Below are positions 53,788-62,784 of a stretch of DNA of 64,000 nucleotides, one piece after another. A program made the position numbers and the translations under genes. Origin of the DNA: Candidatus Ferrigenium bremense (GTDB lineage Bacteria; Pseudomonadota; Gammaproteobacteria; Burkholderiales; Gallionellaceae); NCBI GenBank assembly GCA_019449635.1, contig JAGRPI010000018.1, positions 124,001 through 188,000 of the forward strand, given 5' to 3'. Position 1 is the stretch's first letter. The number at the start of each line of letters is the position of its first letter. The notes beneath the pieces are model-generated. The model saw only the letters and a program-made list of their open reading frames with translations. It was not told the DNA's origin and made no database searches.

Positions 53788-54978
53788 ATGAAAAATCACA
53801 CACATTCACATCAGTCCCAGGACGATATCAGGGCTTTTGAACCGATGCACCCGGAGCGTTTTGCCGCCGCACAAAAAAGCACGTGGGTGAGCATCTTCAC
53901 CAATCTGCTGCTGACGTTTTTTCAGGTCATGGGCGGGTTTTTTGCGCATTCGCAAGCGCTGATGGCCGACGGCCTGCATTCGCTGTCGGATCTGCTGTCG
54001 GATGTGCTGGTGCTGTATGCGAACCGGCACGGCAACCGGCACGCCGACGCCGACCATCCTTACGGACATGCGCGGGTGGAAACTGCCGCAACGTTTATCC
54101 TGGGTACCTTCCTAGCGGTGCTCGGCGTGGTGCTGCTGGTGGCTGCCGCGATGCGTCTGCAGCACCCCGAGGCATTGCGGGCGGTCAATCCGCTGGCGCT
54201 CGCCATCGCAATCATCGCACTGGTCGCCAAGGAAGGCATGTTCCGTTATATGCTGGCGGTGGCCAAGCGGGTACGTTCGCAGATGCTTGTGGCCAATGCG
54301 TGGCACGCGCGTTCCGACGCGGCATCTTCATTGGTGGTCATCGTCGGGGTGATCGGCAACCTGCTCGGTTATTCCTTCTTCGACTTGCTTGCCGCTGCGG
54401 TGGTGGGGGTGATGATCGCACATATGGGCGGCAAGCTGGCTTTGGAGGCGATGGCGGAATTGATCGATACCGGGCTGGATGCGGAGGAGGTCGAGGCGAT
54501 CCGGCAAACCCTGCTCAATACCCACGGCGTGCGCGGGCTGCATGAGCTGCGCACCCGCAAGATGGCGGATAGCGCGCTGGTTGATGCGCACATCGTGGTC
54601 GACCCCAAGATCAGCGTGTCGGAGGGGCATTACATTGCCGAGTCGGCACGGCATGCCGTGCTCAACAATCATCAGGTGATGGACGTGATGGTGCATATCG
54701 ATCCGGAAGATGACATGCAAACCAGCTCCAACGCGCATTTGCCCGGACGCCCAAGTTTGCTGGCGCACCTTGCCGAGCGGCTGGGGGATCAGAGTTTGCC
54801 GGACTATCGCGTGGTGTTTCATTACCTGGATGGCAAGATCGATGCCGAGATATATCTGGAGGCCGGCCGCCAACCGACCGAGCAGGCCGACGCGTTGCAG
54901 GCACGCTGCGATGAACTGGTGCGCGATGACGGGTTATTTCGCGCCATTCATGTTCATCGCAGTCACGCACAAAGTTAG
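53788..54978 (+). CDS. Cation diffusion facilitator with extended C-terminus
   Basis: A 396-residue divalent-metal exporter of the CDF family. There are six membrane helices. Metal-site motifs are ADGLHSLSDLLSD in helix 2 and NAWHARSDAASS in helix 5. A His-rich N-terminus (KNHTHSHQSQ) precedes them. After the cytoplasmic dimerisation domain (about 220-300) an extra region of about 85 residues (from LPGRPSLLAHLAERLG) makes it longer than most CDFs (about 300). Substrate could be Fe, Zn or Mn. The ATG at 53788 is chosen over a TTG upstream. Confidence 0.9.
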   Translation: MKNHTHSHQSQDDIRAFEPMHPERFAAAQKSTWVSIFTNLLLTFFQVMGGFFAHSQALMADGLHSLSDLLSDVLVLYANRHGNRHADADHPYGHARVETAATFILGTFLAVLGVVLLVAAAMRLQHPEALRAVNPLALAIAIIALVAKEGMFRYMLAVAKRVRSQMLVANAWHARSDAASSLVVIVGVIGNLLGYSFFDLLAAAVVGVMIAHMGGKLALEAMAELIDTGLDAEEVEAIRQTLLNTHGVRGLHELRTRKMADSALVDAHIVVDPKISVSEGHYIAESARHAVLNNHQVMDVMVHIDPEDDMQTSSNAHLPGRPSLLAHLAERLGDQSLPDYRVVFHYLDGKIDAEIYLEAGRQPTEQADALQARCDELVRDDGLFRAIHVHRSHAQS

Positions 54979-55076
54979 TGCATAGGCGGCTTGCGCCGCC
55001 CACTTTTGGTGCAAATGATTTTGTGCGCCGCGTGTCGGGCTTATGGCACAATGTCACTCTGCCGTATATGAAGAAC

Positions 55077-55091
55077 TGGCACACTTCATGC
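55077..55091 (+). promoter_or_regulatory. Candidate sigma-54 promoter of glnA
   Basis: TGGCAC-ACTTC-ATGC matches the sigma-54 consensus TGGCAC-N5-TTGC with one mismatch and has the exact GG-N10-GC spacing. It lies 72 bases before the glnA start, and the sigma-54 activator NtrC is encoded at the end of the same cluster. Confidence 0.8.
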
Positions 55092-55162
55092 GTATTGAAT
55101 TCCGGATTCTGATTTACTGGTTAAGCTAATTTTAATTTTTTGTATTCTTGTGGGAGAAAGCT

Positions 55163-56578
55163 ATGTCGATGTCGGCAAATGATGTGTTGAAGATGATCAA
55201 GGACCATGACGTCAAGTTTGTGGATTTCCGTTTTACCGATACGCGCGGCAAGGAGCAGCATGTCGGCGTGCCGGCCAAATATGTCGATTTGGACAAGTTT
55301 GAGGACGGCCATGCGTTCGATGGTTCGTCCATTGCCGGCTGGAAAGGCATCCAGGCTTCGGACATGCTGCTGATGCCGGACCCTGCGACAGCCTATCTTG
55401 ACCCGTTCATGGATGAAAACACCCTGGTGATCACCTGCGACGTGATTGAACCGACCGATGGCAAGGGCTATGACCGCGATCCGCGCTCCATCGCCAAGCG
55501 CGCCGAGGCCTACCTGAAGTCCAGCGGCCTCGGCGACACGGCTTATTTCGGCCCGGAACCCGAATTTTTCATTTTCGACTCGGTGAACTGGCATGTCGAC
55601 ATGTCCGGCTGCTCGCTTAAGATCAATTCCGAAGAGGCCGCATGGTCAACCGGCGAGAAATTCGATGGCGGCAACACCGGGCATCGGCCCATGGTGAAGG
55701 GCGGCTACTTCCCGGTTCCGCCGGTCGACAGCCTGAACGATATCCGCGCGGCGATGTGCCTGGCTTTGGAAGATATCGGTATCGAAGTCGAAGTGCATCA
55801 CCACGAAGTGGCGACCGCCGGGCAGTGCGAGATCGGCACCAAGTTCAACACCCTGGTACGCCGCGCCGACCAGACCCAGGCATTGAAGTACGTGGTACAC
55901 AACGTCGCGCACCAATATGGCAAGACCGCGACCTTCATGCCCAAGCCTATCGTCGGCGACAACGGCTCCGGCATGCACGTGCACCAGTCGATCTGGAAAG
56001 ACGGCAAGAACCTGTTTGCGGGCAACGGCTATGCCGGTTTGTCCGAGACCGCGCTGTATTACATTGGCGGCATCATCAAGCATGCCAAGGCGCTGAACGC
56101 GATCACCAATCCGGGCACCAACTCCTACAAGCGCCTGGTTCCGCATTACGAAGCGCCGGTCAAGCTTGCCTATTCGGCGAAGAACCGCTCCGCCTCGATC
56201 CGTATCCCGCACGTGGCCAGCGACAAGGCGCGGCGCATCGAGACGCGTTTCCCTGATCCGACCGCGAACCCGTACCTGTGTTTCGCGGCCCTGATGATGG
56301 CCGGTCTGGATGGCATCCAGAACAAGATCCACCCAGGCGATCCGGCCGACAAGAACCTGTACGATCTGCCGCCGGAAGAAGATGCGAAGATCCCGACCGT
56401 GTGCGCCTCGCTGGATGAAGCATTGGCACATCTGGACAAGGATCGCGAGTTCCTGACGCGCGGCGGTGTGTTCTCCAACGACTTCATCGATGCCTTCATC
56501 ACGCTGAAGATGGAGGAGGTCAACCGCATCCGCATGACCACGCATCCGGTCGAATTCGACATGTATTACAGCATCTGA
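55163..56578 (+). CDS. glnA: Glutamine synthetase type I
   Basis: A 471-residue GSI-beta subunit, forming dodecamers that join ammonium to glutamate. [12 protein letters not shown], the ATP site [19 protein letters not shown] and NRSASIRIP are standard. Tyr400 in [10 protein letters not shown] is the adenylylation site, so GlnE/GlnB control is expected. The ATG at 55163 has GGGAGAAAG upstream. A likely sigma-54 promoter and the downstream ntrBC genes point to nitrogen control. Confidence 0.98.
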   Translation: MSMSANDVLKMIKDHDVKFVDFRFTDTRGKEQHVGVPAKYVDLDKFEDGHAFDGSSIAGWKGIQASDMLLMPDPATAYLDPFMDENTLVITCDVIEPTDGKGYDRDPRSIAKRAEAYLKSSGLGDTAYFGPEPEFFIFDSVNWHVDMSGCSLKINSEEAAWSTGEKFDGGNTGHRPMVKGGYFPVPPVDSLNDIRAAMCLALEDIGIEVEVHHHEVATAGQCEIGTKFNTLVRRADQTQALKYVVHNVAHQYGKTATFMPKPIVGDNGSGMHVHQSIWKDGKNLFAGNGYAGLSETALYYIGGIIKHAKALNAITNPGTNSYKRLVPHYEAPVKLAYSAKNRSASIRIPHVASDKARRIETRFPDPTANPYLCFAALMMAGLDGIQNKIHPGDPADKNLYDLPPEEDAKIPTVCASLDEALAHLDKDREFLTRGGVFSNDFIDAFITLKMEEVNRIRMTTHPVEFDMYYSI

Positions 56579-56608
56579 TTTTCTTGCGCTACTCAAGTGT
56601 GATGGCAG

Positions 56609-56636
56609 AACGGGGCTTATGCCCCGTTTTGTTTTG
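56609..56636 (+). terminator. Rho-independent terminator after glnA
   Basis: AACGGGGC-TTAT-GCCCCGTT followed by TTGTTTT, 31 bases after the glnA stop. The downstream genes therefore need read-through or their own promoter. Confidence 0.92.
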
Positions 56637-56707
56637 GAACCGTCAATGTTTGTCTGAGTCCGATGCTTGCCCTATACTTGCCCGCGACACTTAGCAGGAG
56701 AATGAAA

Positions 56708-57172
56708 ATGAAGCCTGGATACTTGCTTGTGATGATAAGCCTCTGCCCGGTATTGGCGCATGCGGAAATTTACAAGGCTGTCGATGCCGATGGACATGTC
56801 ACTTATTCCAGCACGCCGATCAAGGGCGGCAAGAAGATCATTCTGGAACCGTTGCCCACCATGGTTCCGCCGGCGCGCACCGCTACGCCGGAGGGTTTCC
56901 CGAAGGTGGATGGCGCAACGCAAAAAAGCCGTGATGACACGCGCCGCAAGATTCTGCAGGATGAGCTGGGCACCGAGGAGAAATTGCTCGAGGAAGCCAG
57001 GCAGAACCTGAAAGAGGGCGAAGCGAATCCAGAAGTCTATCGGGGACAGGACGGCAAGACTTATCGCAATGTGGCGAAATATGAAGAGAAAATCAAGACA
57101 TTGAAAGACCAGGTCGATTTGCACAGCAAGAACGTCGAAGCGCTCCAAATCGAGTTGTCCAAACTCAAGTAG
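56708..57172 (+). CDS. DUF4124-domain secreted protein in the gln cluster
   Basis: A 154-residue protein with a signal peptide (about residues 1-20, ending VLAHA), a DUF4124 domain (EIYKAVDADGHVTYSSTPIK) and a C-terminal charged coiled coil (about 90-150). The ATG at 56708 has AGGAG seven bases upstream; an ATG two codons earlier is too close. It lies between glnA and glnL, an arrangement seen in other betaproteobacteria, but its link to nitrogen metabolism is unknown. Confidence 0.85.
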   Translation: MKPGYLLVMISLCPVLAHAEIYKAVDADGHVTYSSTPIKGGKKIILEPLPTMVPPARTATPEGFPKVDGATQKSRDDTRRKILQDELGTEEKLLEEARQNLKEGEANPEVYRGQDGKTYRNVAKYEEKIKTLKDQVDLHSKNVEALQIELSKLK

Positions 57173-57214
57173 AATTTTCCATCTGGCACGTTTCCTGCTG
57201 CGCAACAAGAATGT

Positions 57215-58255
57215 ATGCCTGACCTGCCATCCTTTACGCCGGAGCATCTTGCTACCGCCGTCATCCTGCTGGATGACGAGGCGCGCGTCGTCTATCTCAA
57301 CCCGGCCGCGGAACACCTGTTCGACGTGAGCGGCAAGAGCCTGCTCGGCCAGCCGGTGCAGCAGGTATTCACGGATACCGGGCAATTGACCAATGCGATG
57401 CAGCATGCGATACGGGACAATGCCAGTTATATCGAGTACGACCTGACGCTGGGCACGCATGCGCACGGCAAGCTGCATTTGCGCTGCGCGGCGACGCCGG
57501 TGCAGCTGGACAAGCGCTGTTTGCTGCTGGAATTTCACCCGATGGACCGGCCGCTCAAGCTGGCGCGCGAAGAGCAGATGCTCGACCAGACGCAGGCCAA
57601 TCGCCTGCTGTTGCGCAATCTCGCGCACGAGATCAAGAACCCGCTTGGCGGCATACGCGGCGCGGCGCAATTGCTCGAACAGGAACTGGAAAAACCGGCC
57701 TTGCGCGAATACACCCAGGTCATCGTGCAGGAGGCGGACCGCCTGCGCCTGCTGATGGAGAAATTGCTCTCCCCGCAAAACGCCTCGCACTACAGCGCGC
57801 TCAACATCCACGAAGTGCTGGAGCGCGTGCGCAGTGTGGTGCTGGCGGAAATGCCGGCAGGATTGACGATCCAGCGCGACTACGACATCAGCCTGCCCGC
57901 GCTGATTGGCGACAAGGAGCAGTTGATCCAGGCGATGCTCAACATCGTGCGCAACGCAGCACAGGCGATGCAGGGCAACGGGACCATCGTCCTGCGCACC
58001 CGCATCGCGCGGCAGGTCACGCTGGTCAAGCGCCGCCACCGGCTCGCGGTGATGGTGCAGGTCGCCGACAATGGGCCCGGTATTCCGCCGGAATTGCAGG
58101 ACAAGATTTTCTATCCACTGGTATCGGGGCGCGCCGACGGCCACGGGCTCGGGCTGACGCTGGCGCAGGACTACGTCAGCCAGCATCACGGCGCGATAGA
58201 ATTCGACAGCGAGCCGGGGCGCACCTGTTTTACCGTGCTGCTGCCGCTTCCATGA
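57215..58255 (+). CDS. glnL: Nitrogen-regulation sensor kinase NtrB (GlnL)
   Basis: A 346-residue cytoplasmic histidine kinase/phosphatase controlling NtrC. PAS domain at about residues 10-115. The phospho-acceptor His138 is in LAHEIKNPLGG. The ATPase N-box is IVRNAAQAM, with ADNGPGIPPELQDKIFYP and GLGLTLAQDYV after it. There are no membrane segments, as expected for a kinase that responds to PII. It is followed, after a hairpin repeat, by glnG. Confidence 0.96.
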   Translation: MPDLPSFTPEHLATAVILLDDEARVVYLNPAAEHLFDVSGKSLLGQPVQQVFTDTGQLTNAMQHAIRDNASYIEYDLTLGTHAHGKLHLRCAATPVQLDKRCLLLEFHPMDRPLKLAREEQMLDQTQANRLLLRNLAHEIKNPLGGIRGAAQLLEQELEKPALREYTQVIVQEADRLRLLMEKLLSPQNASHYSALNIHEVLERVRSVVLAEMPAGLTIQRDYDISLPALIGDKEQLIQAMLNIVRNAAQAMQGNGTIVLRTRIARQVTLVKRRHRLAVMVQVADNGPGIPPELQDKIFYPLVSGRADGHGLGLTLAQDYVSQHHGAIEFDSEPGRTCFTVLLPLP

Positions 58256-58274
58256 TTAATAAGAACGGCAATTT

Positions 58275-58351
58275 AGCCACGGATGAACACAGATGAAACA
58301 CGGATTAGTCACTACGGTTTTATCCGTGAATATCCGTGTTCATCAGTGGCT
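58275..58351. repeat. AGCCAC-GGAT family hairpin repeat, copy 4
   Basis: Left arm AGCCACGGATGAACACAGAT, right arm ATCCGTGTTCATCAGTGGCT. It separates glnL from glnG, where most genomes have only a few bases, so it may affect relative expression. Confidence 0.85.
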
Positions 58352-58395
58352 GAATGATTCGTCCGCCAATTAACCAACGACATAGGCGACACTTT

Positions 58396-59798
<1,403 letters not shown>

Positions 59799-59802
<4 letters not shown>

Positions 59803-59852
59803 GAGCGGGCCATGCCCGCGAACCGCCTCATCGCGGCATGGCCCGCTCCTAC
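59799..59852. repeat. GTAGGAGCGGGC palindrome between glnG and mpl
   Basis: GTAGGAGCGGGCCATGCCCG at the left and CATGGCCCGCTCCTAC at the right are complementary. It fills the gap between two convergent genes and may terminate both, though without clear T-tracts. It is of a common REP-like type. Confidence 0.82.
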
Positions 59853-59853
59853 A

Positions 59854-61185
59854 TCAGTTTTGCAGGCGCTTCAGCAGTTTCTCGTGTATCCCGCCGAATC
59901 CGCCATTGCTCATCACCAGCACATGGTCGCCTGAGTGCGCGGCGGCGGCGATGGCGTCGATCAGATCCTCGAGGTCGTCGTTCACCACGGCCTTGCCGCC
60001 CAGCGGCGCGAGTGCGCCGCGCACATCCCAGCCGAGGTTGCCGGCATAGCAGAACACCAGGTCGGCATCTTTCAGGCTGTCGGGCAGCACGTCCTTCATC
60101 ACGCCGAGCTTCATGGTGTTGGAGCGCGGCTCCAGCACCGCGAGGATGCGCGCCTTGCCGACCTTGCGGCGCAGCCCGTCGATGGTGGTGTCGATCGCGG
60201 TGGGGTGGTGCGCGAAGTCGTCGTATACGGTGATGCCGTTGACCGCGCCGCGCACTTCCATGCGGCGCTTCACGTTTTTGAATTCACTTAATGCAGCCAG
60301 CCCCTGCGCGACCGGCACGCCGGCGTGGCGTGCCGCAGCCAGGGCGGCCAGCGCATTCATGCGGTTATGCTCGCCGAGCAGGTCCCATTCGAGCGTGCCC
60401 TGCGGTTTGCCGTTCAGCGTCACGCGGTCGTTGGCATCGATATTCCAGCCCTCGTCCGTGCCGAATTGCTCCACCGGTGTCCAGCAGCCGCGCTTCAATA
60501 CGCGTGCCAGCGACTCCTCGTGCCCGTTGCACACGATCAGTCCGTTGCCCGGCACGGTGCGCACCAAGTGGTGGAACTGTGTCTCGATGCTTGCCAGGTC
60601 GGGGAAGATATCGGCGTGATCGAATTCCAGATTGTTGAAGATCGCGGTGCGCGGGCGGTAGTGCACGAACTTGGAGCGCTTGTCGAAGAAGGCGGTGTCG
60701 TATTCGTCGGCCTCGATGACGAAGAAGGGTGACTCGGTCAGCCGCGCCGAGATGCCGAAATTCTGCGGCACGCCGCCGATCAGGAAACCGGGGTTCAGTC
60801 CGGCATATTCCAGTATCCAGGCCAGCATCGAGGATGTCGACGTCTTGCCGTGCGTGCCCGCCACGCCCAGTACCCAGCGATCGCGCAGTAACGTGTCCGC
60901 CAGCCATTGCGGGCCGGAGACATAGGGCAGGCCGCGGTTGAGGATTTCCTCCATCAGCGGGTTGCCGCGCGACACCACGTTGCCAATGACGAAGATGTCC
61001 GGCCTGAGTTCGAGCTGCTCGACGCCGAAGCCCTCGGTCAGTGCTATGCCCTGCGCCTCCAGTTGCGTGCTCATCGGCGGATAGACGTTGGCGTCGCAGC
61101 CGGTGACGCGGTAGCCCGCCTGCTTGGCGATGGCCGCGATGCCGCCCATGAAGGTGCCGCAGATACCGAGGATATGTATGTGCAT
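59854..61185 (-). CDS. mpl: Murein tripeptide ligase Mpl
   Basis: A 443-residue Mur-ligase that recycles L-Ala-gamma-D-Glu-meso-Dap by joining it to UDP-MurNAc. Mur ligase motifs: HILGICGTFMGGIAAIA (Rossmann N-domain), ATP loop GTHGKTSTSSMLAWI, EADEYDTAFFDKRSKF and EFDHADIFPD. The MGG...IGGVPQNFG pattern separates Mpl from MurC. Length is normal. It stands alone, followed downstream by a repeat and the DUF486 gene is next upstream in genome order. Confidence 0.95.
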   Translation of the reverse strand: MHIHILGICGTFMGGIAAIAKQAGYRVTGCDANVYPPMSTQLEAQGIALTEGFGVEQLELRPDIFVIGNVVSRGNPLMEEILNRGLPYVSGPQWLADTLLRDRWVLGVAGTHGKTSTSSMLAWILEYAGLNPGFLIGGVPQNFGISARLTESPFFVIEADEYDTAFFDKRSKFVHYRPRTAIFNNLEFDHADIFPDLASIETQFHHLVRTVPGNGLIVCNGHEESLARVLKRGCWTPVEQFGTDEGWNIDANDRVTLNGKPQGTLEWDLLGEHNRMNALAALAAARHAGVPVAQGLAALSEFKNVKRRMEVRGAVNGITVYDDFAHHPTAIDTTIDGLRRKVGKARILAVLEPRSNTMKLGVMKDVLPDSLKDADLVFCYAGNLGWDVRGALAPLGGKAVVNDDLEDLIDAIAAAAHSGDHVLVMSNGGFGGIHEKLLKRLQN

Positions 61186-61214
61186 TTTTGCCCTGATTTT
61201 TCGCTATAAGTTGT

Positions 61215-61282
61215 CCGTTCGTGGTGAGGTATCGAACCACAACGGATTGGAAATCCGCCCTTCGATACCTCAGGGTGAACGG
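61215..61282. repeat. TGAGCCTGTCGAAG family repeat with inverted ends
   Basis: CCGTTCGTGGTGAGGTATCG opens and CGATACCTCAGGGTGAACGG closes this palindrome. It lies between mpl and the DUF486 gene. Same family as 10001-10101. Confidence 0.85.
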
Positions 61283-61288
61283 CTTAGT

Positions 61289-61642
61289 TTAAGCCCTGAA
61301 GATAAAATATACCGCACCCATCAGGCACAGCCCCGCATACAGGTAGTCCCATTTCAGCGGCTGGTTCATATACAGCACCGCGAACGGCACGAACACCGAC
61401 AGCGTGATGACTTCCTGCAGTATCTTCAACTGCCCCAGGTCCATTGCGGTATAGCCGATGCGGTTCGCCGGAACCTGCAGCATATATTCGAACAGTGCGA
61501 TGCCCCAGCTGACCAGCGCCGCGATATACCATGGCGATGCCGCCAGGTTCTTCAGGTGCCCGTACCACGCAAACGTCATGAACAGGTTGGACACGGCGAG
61601 CATCAGTGCCGTGACCAGCAGAGGGTGCGAGATCAGGTTCAT
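61289..61642 (-). CDS. DUF486/DMT-family small membrane protein
   Basis: A 117-residue four-helix membrane protein of the DUF486 branch of the drug/metabolite transporter superfamily. MTFAWYGHLKN, ALFEYMLQVPANRIGY and NQPLKWDYLYAGLCLMGAVYF are conserved-family blocks. Four helices resemble half-size, EmrE-like transporters that work as dimers. Substrate unknown. Confidence 0.88.
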   Translation of the reverse strand: MNLISHPLLVTALMLAVSNLFMTFAWYGHLKNLAASPWYIAALVSWGIALFEYMLQVPANRIGYTAMDLGQLKILQEVITLSVFVPFAVLYMNQPLKWDYLYAGLCLMGAVYFIFRA

Positions 61643-61664
61643 CGCCCGTACCTCCGGTGCAGGG

Positions 61665-62120
61665 TTAATTTACGCCCAGCAATTCCACCTCGAACACCAG
61701 TGCCGTATTCGGCGGAATCGCCTCGCCCGCGCCGATCGGCCCGTAACCCAAGTATGCGGGGATGACCAGCGTGCGCTGCCCGCCGACCTTCATGCCGGCC
61801 ACTCCCTGGTCCCAGCCCCTGATGACGCGCCCCCCGCCGAGCGGGAAATCGAACGGCTGGTTGCGATCGTGCGAACTGTCGAACTTCCTGCCCTTGTGGT
61901 TGGGCGCCATTTCGTCGTACAGCCAGCCGGTGTAATGCACCGATACATTGCGTCCTGCGGTGGCCTCGGTGCCTTCGCCCAGCCTGGTGTCGGCCTTGAT
62001 CAACTCTTCCACGATACCGGCTTTCTTTTGTGTCGAGGCCTGTTCGGAGCAAGCGGTGATCGAAAGACTGCCGGCAGTCAGCAGCAATGCCAGTGGTAAA
62101 AACAAAGTACGCTTCATCAT
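61665..62120 (-). CDS. FKBP-type peptidyl-prolyl isomerase, predicted lipoprotein
   Basis: A 151-residue isomerase with a signal peptide and lipobox SLSITAC (Cys about residue 24), so probably membrane-anchored in the periplasm. The FKBP domain (about 40-150) has [35 protein letters not shown] and [11 protein letters not shown]. The ATG at 62120 has GGAG ten bases upstream. It is a tandem duplicate of the next gene, over 60 per cent similar by eye. Confidence 0.92.
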   Translation of the reverse strand: MMKRTLFLPLALLLTAGSLSITACSEQASTQKKAGIVEELIKADTRLGEGTEATAGRNVSVHYTGWLYDEMAPNHKGRKFDSSHDRNQPFDFPLGGGRVIRGWDQGVAGMKVGGQRTLVIPAYLGYGPIGAGEAIPPNTALVFEVELLGVN

Positions 62121-62177
62121 ATTCACATTACTCCAAAATCACATTAAGTCGTTGCAGGATATGTGGTGCGGGCCGAC

Positions 62178-62630
62178 TTACCGTACAGCCAGCAACTCCA
62201 CATCGAACACCAGCGTCGCATTCGGCGGAATCACCCCGCCCGCGCCGCGTGCACCGTAGCCGAGATGCGCGGGGATGACCAGCGTGCGCTGCCCGCCGAC
62301 CTTCATGCCTTCCACGCCCTGGTCCCAGCCCTTGATCACATGCCCGGCGCCGAGCGGGAATTCGAAAGGCATGCCGCGATCGCGCGAGCTGTCGAACTTC
62401 TTGCCCTTATGTTCCGGCGCGGCCTCGTCATACAACCAGCCGGTGTAATGCACGGACACCTCGTGCCCAGTGTTAGCCTGGGCGCCTTCGCCCAGTTTGA
62501 TGTCGGTCTTGATCAGTTCGGTCATGGTGCGTTTTTCCTTTTGTGTTGCGGCCTGTTCGGAGTAAGCCGGGGTTGAAAAGATGCCGGCAGTCAGCAGCAA
62601 GGCCAGCGGTAAGAAAGTGATGTGTTTCAT
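62178..62630 (-). CDS. FKBP-type peptidyl-prolyl isomerase, predicted periplasmic
   Basis: A 150-residue paralog of the preceding gene. The signal peptide here ends STPAYSEQA and lacks the lipobox Cys, so it should be a soluble periplasmic protein. FKBP motifs: [48 protein letters not shown]. The ATG at 62630 begins [16 protein letters not shown], nearly matching its paralog's start, so the signal region was duplicated too and then diverged at the Cys. Confidence 0.93.
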   Translation of the reverse strand: MKHITFLPLALLLTAGIFSTPAYSEQAATQKEKRTMTELIKTDIKLGEGAQANTGHEVSVHYTGWLYDEAAPEHKGKKFDSSRDRGMPFEFPLGAGHVIKGWDQGVEGMKVGGQRTLVIPAHLGYGARGAGGVIPPNATLVFDVELLAVR

Positions 62631-62676
62631 TCTGTTCCTTTGATGTTTTGCGCAGTTTTTGTAGGGTGCAATAAGC

Positions 62677-62702
62677 ATGTCCTGAGCATAGTCGAAGGGC
62701 GT
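62677..62702 (+). repeat. Short TCCTGAGCATAGTCGAAGG repeat core
   Basis: TGTCCTGAGCATAGTCGAAG followed by GGCG; a single core of the TGAGCCTGTCGAAG family between the second FKBP gene and metH. Nothing else is evident in 62631-62784. Confidence 0.7.
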
Positions 62703-62784
62703 AGCGCATTGCACCATTCATCTTTTAAAACATCCGGCGCAATGCCCGCTGGTTATTGCGCCCTACGTGAACTCATGTCCTTGG

